This document shows, piece after piece, positions 24,767-34,334 of a stretch of 64,000 bases of DNA. This DNA is from Brevibacillus panacihumi. GTDB taxonomy: Bacteria > Bacillota > Bacilli > Brevibacillales > Brevibacillaceae. The translations under genes were made by a program, and so were the position numbers. Within the stretch, counting starts at the first letter, position 1. Every line of letters begins with the position of its first letter. The stretch is from NCBI RefSeq assembly GCF_003710985.1, contig NZ_RHHT01000007.1, positions 1 through 64,000 on the forward strand, given 5' to 3'. A model generated the notes under the pieces. It did not search any database. It had not been told where the DNA came from and was given only the letters and a program-made list of their open reading frames with translations.

Positions 24767-26455
24767 GTGAAACTAAGGACCAAATTTTTGTTGGCATTTG
24801 GCGTGCTTTTACTTGTGGTAATCAGTTCTTCCGTGTACATCTTCATCCAAAATGACAAAGTTGCCAAATCGTATCAGAAGATGGTAGAGGATACTCGAGC
24901 TTTGTCGGATTTGCGCGAGATTCAATTTGTCATGACGGGGAGAAACAATGATGAACGCGGCTACCTGCTTACTGGAGAATCTCAGTACGTGGAGAAAATG
25001 ATAGCCAAAGCAGAACGCCTGGAGGCTCTGTTTCAAAAATTGAACGATTTGGAGAGCTTTAGCAACAATAAGAAAGAAGCCCTGCAAAACATCGAAACAT
25101 TGTATCGCACGTATATGGACCAAAGCGCGTTAATGATAAAACACTGGGAGCGCGGTGAACAAAAAGAAGCCCAAATGCTTCATTTTGGAGATGAACGTCT
25201 GGCGAGACTGGAACTGGACGAGGGCGTTGCGGCTTTGATGGAGGAGGCCATGGCTGCTCTCGACGCCAGTGAGATCGAGCAAGCCAAGCAAGTGGAGATG
25301 GCAAACCAAGTCCAGCTCATCAGCGGTGTTGTCAGCATTCTGTTTTCAATCATGGTTGGCGTGTATTTGGTTCGCTCCATCGTCATCCCGCTGCATCGAG
25401 TCAATAAGCAAATGCGCGACATCGCCGAGGGCGAGGGGGATCTAACCCGTGAATTGAAGGTGTCTTCCAAGGATGAAATCGGCATGTTGGCGGCTTCGTT
25501 TAACCAGATGCTGCGCAATTTGCGCGAGTTGATCCTGCAGATCCGGGGAAATGCCCAGCAGGTCGCTGCAGCAGCGGAACAGCTCTCGGCCAGCTCCGAA
25601 CAAACCAGCCGGGCGACCGAGCAAATCTCGACCACCATGCAAAGCCTAGCGGAAGGCACGGAAATTCAAACGCAAAATGTACAAACAAGCCACACCGAGG
25701 TTGACCAGATGACGGCGGGGATCAGCCAGATTGCGACGCGGGCGGAGCAAGTGACCAGTACGGCGGTCCAGACATCGGAGCTGGCAGCCGACGGGAATTT
25801 GACGATACAGCAAGCGGTTACTCAGATGAGCCATATCGGAGAGACGATGACACATCTGTCTAGGTTGGTGGGAAGATTGGGAGATCGTTCCCAGCAAATC
25901 GGTCAAATTGTCCATGTCATCACGGAAATTGCCGCCCAGACCAATCTTTTGGCGCTGAATGCAGCGATTGAAGCCGCGCGAGCTGGAGAGCATGGCAGAG
26001 GCTTTGCGGTTGTGGCGGATGAAGTCCGCAAGCTGGCGGAACAATCCTCCGATTCGGCACGGGAAATTACGCAGCTTGTTGAGATGATTCGAAATGAGAC
26101 AGTAGAAGCAGTCACTACCATGAATTCCGGGCAAGAAGAGGTGACGACTGGGATTCAGGGTGTGACACGGGCAGGGAAAGTGTTCTCGAGCATTCGCGAG
26201 GCGGTCGATGGCGTCGCGTCACAAGTGCAGGATGTATCCGCGGCTTCCCGTTCCTTGACGGACAGTACGGACAAGGTATCACAAGCCATGTACACGATGG
26301 CAGAAGTGACCCAAAACGCTGTCTCCCGCACCCTCGATGTCTCGGCAGCGGCCCAGGAGCAGCTTGCTTCGATGGAGGAGATCTACACTTCTGCCGCTTC
26401 GCTGACCCGTCTGGCAGAAGAACTGGAAAAAGGAATTGGGCGTTTCAAGGTCTAA
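24767..26455 (+). CDS. Methyl-accepting chemotaxis protein
   Basis: A 562-residue chemoreceptor. In order: a membrane helix at about 7-27, an extracytoplasmic helical domain of the CHASE3 or four-helix type ([35 protein letters not shown]), a second helix at about 187-207, a HAMP domain ([20 protein letters not shown]) and a long cytosolic coiled coil. The hairpin tip [41 protein letters not shown] binds CheW/CheA. The ligand is unknown. The GTG start has GAGGGGG upstream. Confidence 0.93.
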   Translation: MKLRTKFLLAFGVLLLVVISSSVYIFIQNDKVAKSYQKMVEDTRALSDLREIQFVMTGRNNDERGYLLTGESQYVEKMIAKAERLEALFQKLNDLESFSNNKKEALQNIETLYRTYMDQSALMIKHWERGEQKEAQMLHFGDERLARLELDEGVAALMEEAMAALDASEIEQAKQVEMANQVQLISGVVSILFSIMVGVYLVRSIVIPLHRVNKQMRDIAEGEGDLTRELKVSSKDEIGMLAASFNQMLRNLRELILQIRGNAQQVAAAAEQLSASSEQTSRATEQISTTMQSLAEGTEIQTQNVQTSHTEVDQMTAGISQIATRAEQVTSTAVQTSELAADGNLTIQQAVTQMSHIGETMTHLSRLVGRLGDRSQQIGQIVHVITEIAAQTNLLALNAAIEAARAGEHGRGFAVVADEVRKLAEQSSDSAREITQLVEMIRNETVEAVTTMNSGQEEVTTGIQGVTRAGKVFSSIREAVDGVASQVQDVSAASRSLTDSTDKVSQAMYTMAEVTQNAVSRTLDVSAAAQEQLASMEEIYTSAASLTRLAEELEKGIGRFKV

Positions 26456-26498
26456 TAGGGAGAGAGGCAATTACCATTTAGAGATGGGGGAGTCACGT

Positions 26499-26861
26499 AT
26501 GAAACGATTCCGTTTTGACCAGCAGGCGGGACATGTGATCAACCAATATGATTCGATCAACGCTGCGATCTCCCGCATTGTGAGGACGCAGGGACCCGTG
26601 GCGATCGGATGCATCCGCCTCGGGCCGAAAGGCGTCCTGGGCTACCATCCGGCAGTCGTCAATCAGCTTTTCCTCGTCGTTGAGGGGGAGGGCTGGGTCA
26701 GGGGAAAAGACGATTCGGAGCCTGTCCCCATCAGAGCCGGTCAAGCTGCCTTTTGGGAAGCGGGCGAGGGGCACGAGTCCGGCAGTGAAGAAGGCATGGT
26801 TGCCATGGTGATCGAAGGAGAGGGACTGAACCCGGAATCCTATATGCCTCTGCTTGGCTGA
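26499..26861 (+). CDS. Small cupin-domain protein
   Basis: A 120-residue single-domain cupin with GYHPAVVNQLFLVVEGEGWVRG (one conserved His) and IRAGQAAFWEAGEGHESGS (second half motif). This matches the two short beta-barrel motifs of cupin_2. The metal site is incomplete: the first motif has only one His. The reaction is unknown. The ATG at 26499 has GGGGGAG 7 bases upstream; a strong terminator follows. Confidence 0.78.
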   Translation: MKRFRFDQQAGHVINQYDSINAAISRIVRTQGPVAIGCIRLGPKGVLGYHPAVVNQLFLVVEGEGWVRGKDDSEPVPIRAGQAAFWEAGEGHESGSEEGMVAMVIEGEGLNPESYMPLLG

Positions 26862-26868
26862 GGTACAC

Positions 26869-26904
26869 AAAAAGGACACGGGAACAAATCCCCGCGTCCT
26901 TTTT
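26869..26904. terminator. Intrinsic terminator between convergent genes
   Basis: AAAAAGGACACGGG and CCCGCGTCCTTTTT pair with one mismatch, with A and T runs suited to use in both directions. Confidence 0.85.
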
Positions 26905-26917
26905 CCATGTAACATGC

Positions 26918-28570
26918 TTATGGCATCATAAATTCTTGTACCAGCTCAGCATTTTCCTGCATGAATTTTTGCAGGGAGACTTCTACTTCCTGCTGGATTT
27001 CCATCATCTGCATATCATTCATTTTTGCCAGGTTGACGCCGTTGCTCTCATTTACTTGAGGGATTTCCAGCGGCTTACCGTATTCTTCCGTCGCTTTCAG
27101 CTTCATGCTGATGCTGCGCGGCATATCCGGCTCGGTTTGGTCAAAGTTGATGGTGAAGTCAGCATTCGATTCGCGACCTGTATCTGTCTTGGTCATGCTG
27201 GAGGTGATTTTTCCAGACAGGGTGATGTTTTCCATGATTTCTTCATCCAAGACGGTAATGTTGAAATCATAGGTGCCGTCTTCTTTCTTATCTTGCTTTG
27301 TGGTCTCGAAAGTGGTTTTTAAATCCACGACAGGTGTGGCATCATCTTTGACAAAGAAGCTCACAGCACCGTTTGTTTTTCCTTTTTCTTCTTTTCCTTT
27401 GTAGGAGACAGTCAATTCGGTTTCATCCGGATTTTCCGGATTGATCAGGCTGTACAGATTGTAGGTATCTGCACCGTTCTGGTAAGAAATACTTTTCCAG
27501 AAGAGGCTTTCTTTTTGATCTTTCTCGTTGGCCACCAGGACCTTGCGAGAGATGATTTGATGGTCTGCGTCGATTTGGACGATCATTTTCAATGTTTCAT
27601 CCGTTTGTTTGCCGTCTACTTTGACTTCTTCGATCATGTCTGTGAAGGTTTGGTCAAACGATTTCTTGAATTCTTCGCGAGACATCACGCCCTCCAATTG
27701 GTAGCCGGAGTCGTTCAGCAAGGTCGTCACGTTATTGTAACGGGAGTAGATCAGGTCGAACAGCTTTTCGTCCTTTTGCGCTTTTTCCGCAATTTGCGTC
27801 AGCAGGCTGGAAGCTTCCTCCGGTGTGAAGGTAACGGTCACTTCACTTACATTTGTCTGGAAGCCTTCCTCGTTGAAGGCCACATCTTTCTTCAGGCTGA
27901 TTTGGCTATCTTTCAAGCTGTCGGCATACAGCAAGGCATAAGGAGTGAGAATGCTTTTTACCTCATCTTCCTTTACCTGTACGGCTTGGTACAGATCGCT
28001 ATAGGTGAGGAAACGCTTCGGCAGCTCTTCGCCGAACTGCTGCTTGATCACATCGCGGTCCTTCAGATCCATATAGCCGTATTTGCTGTAAAACTCAGGC
28101 AATCGGAAGCCGAACAGCGTATCATTCAGGAAGTACTCAACAGTAGCCAGCTTTTTCGATTTCAGATGAAGCTCGACATTGCCGGACTGCTGCTTTTTCT
28201 GCTCGTCAACATTGCTGTTAATGACGAATTTGGCGCTTTTGATCAGGTCAAGAGCCTTGCCGGTTTCTAGGTCTGGAATGTCTGCATCGATGGTGATGTC
28301 GCTGACCTCGGTTGTCGTATGAACAGGTTGTTCCATATATGGCTTCATATAAGCTTCATACTCGGCATACTTCTGTGAAACCTCGCTGGAAAACTTGGCC
28401 ATTGTTGTCGCCTCAGATTGCAAATAAATCGTCTTGGCGCTTTTGAAAAAATCGAATTTGGCGAAGGCTGTTCCTAATCCTCCGAGGACCACTACAACTG
28501 CCGCCCCCACGATCAGCATGGTTTTCTTAGAGCTTTTTCGCGGTGTTTGGACGTTTGGTGTCGTCTCCAT
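26918..28570 (-). CDS. Membrane-anchored extracytoplasmic protein of unknown function
   Basis: A 550-residue protein with a short cytosolic head, one membrane helix at about 18-40 (MLIVGAAVVVVLGGLGTAF) and a long extracytoplasmic region of alternating strands and helices rich in Lys, Asp and Glu. There are repeated strand pairs such as ITIDADIPDLETGKALDLIKSAKFVINSNVD and VSEVTVTFTPEEASSLL. The topology resembles proteins of the DUF6583 or YdhK kind, but I cannot confirm a family. Its RBS is GGGGAG. It stands alone between two terminators or promoters. Confidence 0.78.
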   Translation of the reverse strand: METTPNVQTPRKSSKKTMLIVGAAVVVVLGGLGTAFAKFDFFKSAKTIYLQSEATTMAKFSSEVSQKYAEYEAYMKPYMEQPVHTTTEVSDITIDADIPDLETGKALDLIKSAKFVINSNVDEQKKQQSGNVELHLKSKKLATVEYFLNDTLFGFRLPEFYSKYGYMDLKDRDVIKQQFGEELPKRFLTYSDLYQAVQVKEDEVKSILTPYALLYADSLKDSQISLKKDVAFNEEGFQTNVSEVTVTFTPEEASSLLTQIAEKAQKDEKLFDLIYSRYNNVTTLLNDSGYQLEGVMSREEFKKSFDQTFTDMIEEVKVDGKQTDETLKMIVQIDADHQIISRKVLVANEKDQKESLFWKSISYQNGADTYNLYSLINPENPDETELTVSYKGKEEKGKTNGAVSFFVKDDATPVVDLKTTFETTKQDKKEDGTYDFNITVLDEEIMENITLSGKITSSMTKTDTGRESNADFTINFDQTEPDMPRSISMKLKATEEYGKPLEIPQVNESNGVNLAKMNDMQMMEIQQEVEVSLQKFMQENAELVQEFMMP

Positions 28571-28863
28571 CACTTTCTCCCCTTTTACTTTCTATCTGCT
28601 GTAGAATAAACGGTGCGCAGTCACCTCATGATTGACGCACTCAGTTTCGTATTGTAACACATGGAAATGCGAAGAAAATGATTTTCCAATCAATTCCTTA
28701 CGAAAATAGGAAAAAAGTGCCTTTTTACCCGGTCATGGAGTCCTGCTTTTGCCGAAAAAACTCGAACAGTGTCAAGAAAGCATGGTTCTGCCGATATAGG
28801 AATGAGCCATTATTGATTGGAAAAAGCACCGCTTTGCATCTCATGGCAGGAGGAGGAGATAAT

Positions 28864-29778
28864 ATGGATTTCCGTGTGCTGCAGACATTTCTGGTAGCGG
28901 CAACGACTGAAAATTTCCATCAGGCCGCGGAGGCTCTTTTTATCGCCCAGCCGACCGTCAGTCAGCATATTCGGCAGCTGGAAAAAGAACTGGGCATATC
29001 GCTGTTTGAGCGGGTAGGCAAGCGCGTTCGATTGACAGCAGCAGGCAGGCGTTATTTGCCCCATGCCAAAGGATTGCTGGAGCAATGGCATCACAGCATG
29101 GAAGATTTGCAAGCTTGGAGACAGGGATACCGGGAAAAGCTGCAAATTGCCGTCTCGCCGATCATCGCCAGGGCGCGGTTGTCTCATCTGTTGCATCGGT
29201 TCACCAAGTTGTATCCGGATGTGGACTTGTCCATTCGGATTGCAGAATCGGTCGATATCGGTCCATTGGTGCAGAGCGGGCAGGCCGACCTGGGACTGAG
29301 CCGTATCGTGCCGGGGGAGTTTCATCTGACGACTTATCTGTTGTACGAGGACCCCATCGTGTTTGCGGTTCCTCATAATGGAGGAGATATGGAAGCGCCT
29401 CTTCCCGATTGGGAGCAAGAATTGCAAACCAAGCGGCTTCTTACCCACAATCATCCGGGGTACTGGGATGACCTGCTGCTGCTGTTGCGCCAGCGCGGAT
29501 TTAGCCTGCGGACGATGACGGTATCGCAAGTCGACATTACCAAGCGATTTATTGAGGATGGATTGGGCGTATCGTTTTTGCCTCGTTCGGCAGTGAGCCG
29601 GGATCTGTTTGAAAATCGCTTTATTGAATTGCCAACGCCAGGTTTGGCATTACCCAACGTCGCTTCCTACCTGGTGGTGCCCAAGGGAGGCGGATCTGCC
29701 CCTGTACAGGATTTCAAGGAGATTTTGCAAGGACTGTATCCCCCTATGCCGCCAGTCGTTAACGGAGGAAGGAATTAA
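28864..29778 (+). CDS. citR: LysR-family regulator, probably CitR
   Basis: A 304-residue LysR protein. The winged helix is at 1-60 (FLVAATTENFHQAAEALFIAQPTVSQHIRQLEKELGISLFERVGKRVRLT), followed by a periplasmic-binding-like effector domain. ATG at 28864 has GGAGGAG upstream; the longer upstream frame is not used. The next gene, 112 bases downstream and in the same direction, encodes a CitA-like citrate synthase. In B. subtilis CitR is a LysR protein beside citA that represses it, so the pairing supports the name. The intergenic region carries a LysR-type dyad. Confidence 0.83.
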   Translation: MDFRVLQTFLVAATTENFHQAAEALFIAQPTVSQHIRQLEKELGISLFERVGKRVRLTAAGRRYLPHAKGLLEQWHHSMEDLQAWRQGYREKLQIAVSPIIARARLSHLLHRFTKLYPDVDLSIRIAESVDIGPLVQSGQADLGLSRIVPGEFHLTTYLLYEDPIVFAVPHNGGDMEAPLPDWEQELQTKRLLTHNHPGYWDDLLLLLRQRGFSLRTMTVSQVDITKRFIEDGLGVSFLPRSAVSRDLFENRFIELPTPGLALPNVASYLVVPKGGGSAPVQDFKEILQGLYPPMPPVVNGGRN

Positions 29779-29820
29779 ATATCGATTGTGAATGGTAATC
29801 AAAACTCTGTAATTATTTTA

Positions 29821-29849
29821 TTTCATATCGTGAAACGTAATCGATATAC
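29821..29849 (+). promoter_or_regulatory. citA promoter with LysR-type operator
   Basis: TTTCAT (29821-29826), 17 bases and TATACT (29844-29849) form a promoter. The inverted repeat ATATCG-N11-CGATAT (29825-29847) lies across it, matching the T-N11-A plan of LysR sites. A second ATATCGAT occurs at 29779. Binding here would block the promoter. Confidence 0.65.
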
Positions 29850-29890
29850 TAAAGGAAAAGAGAAGATGCAGCGTAAAGGAGTGGCGATTC

Positions 29891-30994
29891 ATGAGTAAAC
29901 AATTCCAGTTGGCCATCGGGCTGGATGGCATCGCGGTGGCAGAATCAGACCTGAGTCTGGTAGACGGGTTGAACGGATTATTGGTTTATCGAGGGTATTG
30001 GGCACGCGATCTGGCGATTCATCATACCTTCGAGGAAGTTGCCCACTTGCTGTGGTACGGACATCTCCCCAATGAGCAGGAATTGTCTGCGCTCAAGAAT
30101 CAGCTCAAACAGCATCGTGAACTGCCCGAGCACGTAAAAGGAATGCTTCGCTTGATCCCTGCAGATGTCGATATGATGAGTGTGCTGCGCACTGGGGTGT
30201 CGGCACTCGGAAATGCTTCTTACGGCTGGCCGCCGACATTGGAGCAGGTTATTTCGGTAACAGCCAAGATGCCGACCATCGTGGCCTTCCGCTACGCCTG
30301 TCTGCAGGGACGCGAACCGCTTGATCCACATCCGGAGCTGGATCACACCGCCAACTACCTGTACATGTTAAAAGGAACGGAACCGAGCCATGCGCATGTC
30401 CGCGCACTGGATGCCTACCTGATTCTGACACAGGAGCATGGGATGAATGCCTCTACTTTTGCTGGCCGCGTGGTCACCTCGACAGAATCGGACCTGATCT
30501 CGGCGATTGCCGGAGCGATCGGAACGTTGAAAGGGCCTTTGCATGGCGGCGCGCCATCCGAGGTGACGGAAATGATCGAAGCGATCGGCACCAAGGAAAA
30601 CGCGGAACCATGGCTGCGCAACAAGCTGGAGAGCGGCGGGCGTCTGATGGGCTTTGGCCATCGCGTCTACAAAACCATTGATCCACGGGCGACCGCTTTG
30701 CGTGTAGTGGCGGAACAACTGTCGGGGGACGATCCCTGGTTTGATCTGGCGACGCATGTCGAGCAGGTGGGCTTAAGACTGCTGGCCGAGTACAAGCCTG
30801 GGCGCAAGCTGAATACCAATGTAGAATTTTTTGCCGCTGCTGTGATGCGCGCAGTGGGATTGGAAGATGATCTGTTCACACCTACCTTTGCAGTCAGCCG
30901 GGTCGTCGGCTGGAGCGCGCATATTTTGGAGCAGGCGAGCAGCAACCGGATTATTCGTCCGCAGTTGAACTATACAGGAACGATGCCGGAGTAA
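29891..30994 (+). CDS. citA: Citrate synthase (CitA type)
   Basis: A 367-residue citrate synthase that condenses acetyl-CoA with oxaloacetate. The small dimeric firmicute form is complete: N-terminal GLDGIAVAESDLSLVDGLNGLLVYRGYWARDLA, MSVLRTGVSALG, LTQEHGMNASTF with the first catalytic His, GPLHGGAPSEV with the second, and FGHRVYKTIDPRA with the third, followed by the Asp of LYTNVEFF-type motif NTNVEFFAAAVMRA. Length and these sequences match B. subtilis CitA (366 aa) better than CitZ. Methylcitrate synthase activity cannot be excluded. A good terminator follows. Confidence 0.9.
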   Translation: MSKQFQLAIGLDGIAVAESDLSLVDGLNGLLVYRGYWARDLAIHHTFEEVAHLLWYGHLPNEQELSALKNQLKQHRELPEHVKGMLRLIPADVDMMSVLRTGVSALGNASYGWPPTLEQVISVTAKMPTIVAFRYACLQGREPLDPHPELDHTANYLYMLKGTEPSHAHVRALDAYLILTQEHGMNASTFAGRVVTSTESDLISAIAGAIGTLKGPLHGGAPSEVTEMIEAIGTKENAEPWLRNKLESGGRLMGFGHRVYKTIDPRATALRVVAEQLSGDDPWFDLATHVEQVGLRLLAEYKPGRKLNTNVEFFAAAVMRAVGLEDDLFTPTFAVSRVVGWSAHILEQASSNRIIRPQLNYTGTMPE

Positions 30995-31008
30995 GGCGGA
31001 GATAGAAG

Positions 31009-31042
31009 ACGGGAGCTATCCTATTGGGTAGCTCCCGTTTGT
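31009..31042 (+). terminator. Intrinsic terminator
   Basis: ACGGGAGCTA and TAGCTCCCGT pair exactly around a 10-base loop, then TTGTTGT. Ends citA. Confidence 0.88.
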
Positions 31043-31170
31043 TGTATCAAGATAGGGTTGTTGAATATATGGGAATATTTGACAATCAATTGCCGTCTTT
31101 GGTATCCTTGATTTGTCCTTGATTACGGTGAGATGAGCGCAAATATGATGAAAAATTATAAACTGGGAGG

Positions 31171-31224
31171 CAACAAGCGATGAGTCTAATACTGGCTCAT
31201 CGCTTGTTGCTGGTGTGCCCTTAA
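31171..31224 (+). promoter_or_regulatory. Leader peptide overlapping a 14-pair hairpin
   Basis: CAACAAGCGATGAG (31171-31184) and CTCATCGCTTGTTG (31196-31209) form a perfect 14-pair stem with an 11-base loop. A 14-codon frame, MSLILAHRLLLVCP, runs from ATG 31180 to TAA 31222-31224 with GGGAGG upstream. The stem covers its start and codons 6-10. The stem is not followed by a T tract, so it is not a plain terminator; translational or ribosome-stalling control of the lipoprotein gene downstream is possible. A promoter TTGACA-18-TATCCT lies near 31079. Confidence 0.4.
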
Positions 31225-31259
31225 TGGTTTATAGAGAAGATGAAAGGAAAGGATATAGG

Positions 31260-31694
31260 ATGAGATCGATATTATACATGCTCGTTGTGGCTGTGCTTCT
31301 TGGGGGATGCAGTAATTCGGATTCGATGACAGAAGCGGCTCCTTCGGTTGCCAATCCAGGCGAACATTCAGGCTTAACAAAGGAAGAGCAACTTGCTGCG
31401 ATAGCGGAAAGGTACAAATTGGATAGGCCGGAGGAAGACACGATAATGAATGACTTCCCATTTGCGGCATCAGAAGTTCGATTCGACGGCAAATCGATCG
31501 AAGACCAATTGGAGGCAGTGGTGAACGAACTCTTTGGAGAGCCTGCAGAAACGAAAAGTGGGGAATGGTTACAGCTGTCAGGAACCAAAACCCCCTATAT
31601 CCACAATGTATACGTAACGGATATAGGGCAGATTGATGTCATGTTTATCGACGGGAAGGCAACCAGGATTGCTTTGAAACCCAAGGAAGAATAG
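31260..31694 (+). CDS. Small lipoprotein of unknown function
   Basis: A 144-residue lipoprotein: signal MRSILYMLVVAVLLGGC, with the Cys at 17 in a valid lipobox. The mature part is acidic with a helix (LTKEEQLAAIAERYKLDRPEED) and a C-terminal strand set ending with DGKATRIALKPKEE. No family is recognised. The ATG follows AAAGGATATAGG. It lies behind the leader peptide hairpin and has no obvious partner. Confidence 0.78.
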   Translation: MRSILYMLVVAVLLGGCSNSDSMTEAAPSVANPGEHSGLTKEEQLAAIAERYKLDRPEEDTIMNDFPFAASEVRFDGKSIEDQLEAVVNELFGEPAETKSGEWLQLSGTKTPYIHNVYVTDIGQIDVMFIDGKATRIALKPKEE

Positions 31695-31823
31695 TACCGT
31701 CGCTACGATCAAGGCGATGCGGGCTATTGTCTGCCCTTTGACAAGTGTCGGGCAAGTGCAGCTTGGGATTGCGCAACCACGAACGTTTTGGCATGATGAA
31801 GAAAAAAAGAAGGAGTGGGACAG

Positions 31824-32858
31824 ATGGCGTTGTTAGCTTCTGCGTTTTCGTACAAAGGTCTTACGCTAAAAAATCGCGTGGTCATGCCGCCGATGTGCCA
31901 ATACTCGGTGGATGCTCAGGATGGAACTCCAAATGACTGGCATTTTGTTCACTACGTCTCCCGGGCAGTAGGCGGGGCTGGTCTGATCATCATGGAAATG
32001 ACCGATGTCGAGCCGGATGGCCGCATTTCCAACAGAGATTTGGGCTTATGGTCAGATGAACAGATCCCAGCATATGCCCGCATCGTGAACGAAGTACATA
32101 AGTACGGGGCAAAAATCGGTATTCAGATCGCACACGCAGGCCGCAAAGCCGAGGATGCGGAGGTTCCCGTATCTTCTTCGCCGATTCGTTTTCAAGGTGA
32201 CGTGTACAAAACACCGCGCGCTTTGACGACGGAAGAGGTGCAGCAGATGGTCGTCAAGTTTGCCGAGTCTGCGCGGCGCGCGGTAGAAGCAGGGGTGGAC
32301 ACGATCGAGATTCATGGAGCCCACGGCTACCTGATCCACCAGTTCCAATCCCCATTGACCAACAAGCGCGACGATCAGTACGGACAAGACTTGGCATTGT
32401 TCGGTGTAGAGGTCGTTTCGGCGATCAAAAAGGTCATTCCAGCCGACATGCCGCTGATCATGCGGATCTCTGCAGTAGAGTACGTCGATGGAGGCTACGG
32501 TCTGGAGCATAGTATTGAGCTTTGCCGCCGTTATAAGGAAGCAGGGGTTGACATCTTCCACGTATCGAGCGGCGGAGAAGGACCGATCGGCTCTCGCGGT
32601 CGTCCGGGTATTCATCCAGGATACCAGGTGCCATTTGCTCGTGCGATCCGCCAAGCTCTCGAGGTTCCTGTCATAGCAGTGGGCAAACTGGACGATGCCC
32701 GCGTGGCGGAAGCGACACTGGGGAATGGCGATGCAGATCTGATCGCAGTGGGCCGCGGAATGCTGCACGATCCGTATTGGGCGATTCATGCCATCCGCGA
32801 GCTGTCGGGCGAGGTCGAGATTCCCAAGCAGTACGAACCCGGTTTTCCCAAACGATAA
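31824..32858 (+). CDS. namA: NADPH dehydrogenase NamA (Old Yellow Enzyme)
   Basis: A 344-residue flavoprotein of the old yellow enzyme family, similar to B. subtilis YqjM. It binds FMN and reduces alkenes and nitro compounds with NADPH. Visible are the N-terminal MPPMCQYS motif with the regulatory Cys, IQIAHAGRKAE, IEIHGAHGYLIHQFQSPLTNKRDDQYG with the His pair that binds substrate, and a phosphate-binding end (AVGKLDDARVAEATLGNGDADLIAVGRGMLHDP). ATG at 31824 has AAGGAG 8 bases upstream. Two terminators follow. Confidence 0.94.
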   Translation: MALLASAFSYKGLTLKNRVVMPPMCQYSVDAQDGTPNDWHFVHYVSRAVGGAGLIIMEMTDVEPDGRISNRDLGLWSDEQIPAYARIVNEVHKYGAKIGIQIAHAGRKAEDAEVPVSSSPIRFQGDVYKTPRALTTEEVQQMVVKFAESARRAVEAGVDTIEIHGAHGYLIHQFQSPLTNKRDDQYGQDLALFGVEVVSAIKKVIPADMPLIMRISAVEYVDGGYGLEHSIELCRRYKEAGVDIFHVSSGGEGPIGSRGRPGIHPGYQVPFARAIRQALEVPVIAVGKLDDARVAEATLGNGDADLIAVGRGMLHDPYWAIHAIRELSGEVEIPKQYEPGFPKR

Positions 32859-32868
32859 ATCGAACATA

Positions 32869-32919
32869 GGGGCGATCCCGAAAGGTCATCCACATGACCA
32901 GGGGATCGGCCCCTTTTTT
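32869..32919 (+). terminator. Intrinsic terminator
   Basis: GGGGCGATCCC and GGGATCGGCCCC-type arms enclose a second small stem and end in TTTTTT; closes namA. Confidence 0.85.
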
Positions 32920-32924
32920 ATAAA

Positions 32925-32953
32925 CCCCGTCAGTCGGATGACGGGGCTTTTTT
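32925..32953 (+). terminator. Second intrinsic terminator
   Basis: CCCCGTCA and TGACGGGG with a short loop and CTTTTTT directly follow the first terminator, a back-up stop. Confidence 0.85.
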
Positions 32954-33064
32954 GATGAGGGTCGACGGAACAATAGAAATTTTTGAAGGATTCCATAAAT
33001 GTCTTCTATTTTACGAAAGGAGTGCAATCAAGTAGGTTTAACATAACCCCAAGGCAAGACAAGT

Positions 33065-33078
33065 TGAAAACGTTTCCA
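33065..33078. promoter_or_regulatory. cre site (CcpA operator)
   Basis: TGAAAACGTTTCCA fits the CcpA consensus TGWAARCGYTWNCW at every position. It lies 49 bases before the M20 hydrolase gene, so the hydrolase and peptide transporter are probably repressed by good carbon sources. The downstream position relative to any promoter suggests roadblock control. Confidence 0.7.
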
Positions 33079-33126
33079 AGAAAAGGAAGCGCGGTCGGAA
33101 TCAGAAGACAGCGATGGAGGTATAAC

Positions 33127-34308
33127 GTGAATCAAATGAAAGAAAACATCTACACGACAGTTGAACAAATCCGGGACATGATCATTGGAATCAATGATTT
33201 TATCCATGAAAATCCTGAACTTGGGCATCAGGAATTCAAAGCGGCAGAGCTGCTTACCCGTACATTGGCTGAGCACGGCTTTCAAGTGGAGAAGGGAGTC
33301 GCGGGGTTGCCCACCGCTTTCAAGGCGACCTATACGAGCAAGCCGGGCGGTCCTGTCATTGGCTTGTTATGTGAATACGATGCGTTGGAAGGACTGGGAC
33401 ATGGGTGTGGTCACAACCTGCAGGCTTCGTCCATCACCGGCGCGGCGATCGCGCTTCGCAACAATTTGGGTGATTTGCCAGCTACGATCATCGTGTTCGG
33501 GACTCCGGCAGAAGAGACGACCAGCGGCAAGGTGCCGATGGCAGAGGCTGGCCTATTCGACGGTCTGGATGCGGCCCTGATGATGCATGGCGGAGACCGA
33601 ACCACTGTCGATGGCAAATCGCTCGCCATCAACTCCGTGGACTTTGTCTTCACAGGAAAGGCGGCCCATGCTGCCGTCTCGCCAGAGCAGGGAATTAGCG
33701 CCTTGGATGCGGTCCTTCTTACTTTTAATGGAATTGAATACTTGCGGGAGCACGTTCGATCCGATGTAAAAATCCATGGTACAATTACCGATGGAGGAAC
33801 AGCACCCAATATCGTGCCGGAGCGGGCTGCGGCCAAATTTCTCATCAGAGCTGCTGATCGTGAATATCTGAACACGGTAGTGGAGCGTGTATTCAACGTA
33901 GCTCGCGGAGCTGCTCTGGCTACGGGAGCGAAATTGACCATCCACGAAGGAAAGGCGCTGGACAACAAGCTGAATGTACAGCGTTTGAATGATCTGCTGC
34001 TGGAAAATGCCCGTCAGGTTGGGGCCAGAGAAATTACACCCCCGCGCCAAAGCACCGGCTCAACGGATTTCAGCACCGTTACGCACCGCGTCCCAGGCGC
34101 ATGCCTGAGGGTCTCGTTTGTTCCGTTCGGCGTCTCCAATCATACGAGAGAATGGGTGGAGGCTGGCAAAAGCGCAGATGGCCATGCGGCAGTCATTACG
34201 GCAGCAAAAGCCATTGCCGGGACAGTCTATGATCTGATTACCATGCCTGACGTACTGCAGGAGATCCAAGAGGAGTTCAAGGCGGCCAAAAGCAACAAGC
34301 TGCCATAG
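33127..34308 (+). CDS. M20-family amidohydrolase / peptidase
   Basis: A 393-residue metallohydrolase of the M20 family (AbgB/PM20D2-like). The metal site appears as CEYDALEGLGHGCGHNL near 85-101, with further ligands in PAEETTSGKVPMAEAGLF (catalytic Glu) and MMHGGDRTTV. A dimerisation domain (FTGKAAHAAVSPEQGISALDAVLLTFNGIEYLRE) follows. Such enzymes hydrolyse N-acyl or aminoacyl amides and dipeptides. GTG at 33127 has GGAGG 7 bases away. It leads an operon with a peptide ABC transporter, so it probably acts on an imported peptide or conjugate. Confidence 0.9.
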   Translation: MNQMKENIYTTVEQIRDMIIGINDFIHENPELGHQEFKAAELLTRTLAEHGFQVEKGVAGLPTAFKATYTSKPGGPVIGLLCEYDALEGLGHGCGHNLQASSITGAAIALRNNLGDLPATIIVFGTPAEETTSGKVPMAEAGLFDGLDAALMMHGGDRTTVDGKSLAINSVDFVFTGKAAHAAVSPEQGISALDAVLLTFNGIEYLREHVRSDVKIHGTITDGGTAPNIVPERAAAKFLIRAADREYLNTVVERVFNVARGAALATGAKLTIHEGKALDNKLNVQRLNDLLLENARQVGAREITPPRQSTGSTDFSTVTHRVPGACLRVSFVPFGVSNHTREWVEAGKSADGHAAVITAAKAIAGTVYDLITMPDVLQEIQEEFKAAKSNKLP

Positions 34309-34334
34309 ACAAATATAAACAGGGGGAGATTTGT

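Noticed and set aside
28678-28863. N-terminal extension of the LysR (citR) protein
   Set aside because: LysR proteins begin at the winged helix; the ATG at 28864 has a strong RBS.
32983-33126. N-terminal extension of the M20 hydrolase
   Set aside because: It would run through the cre site and lacks similarity; GTG 33127 has the RBS.
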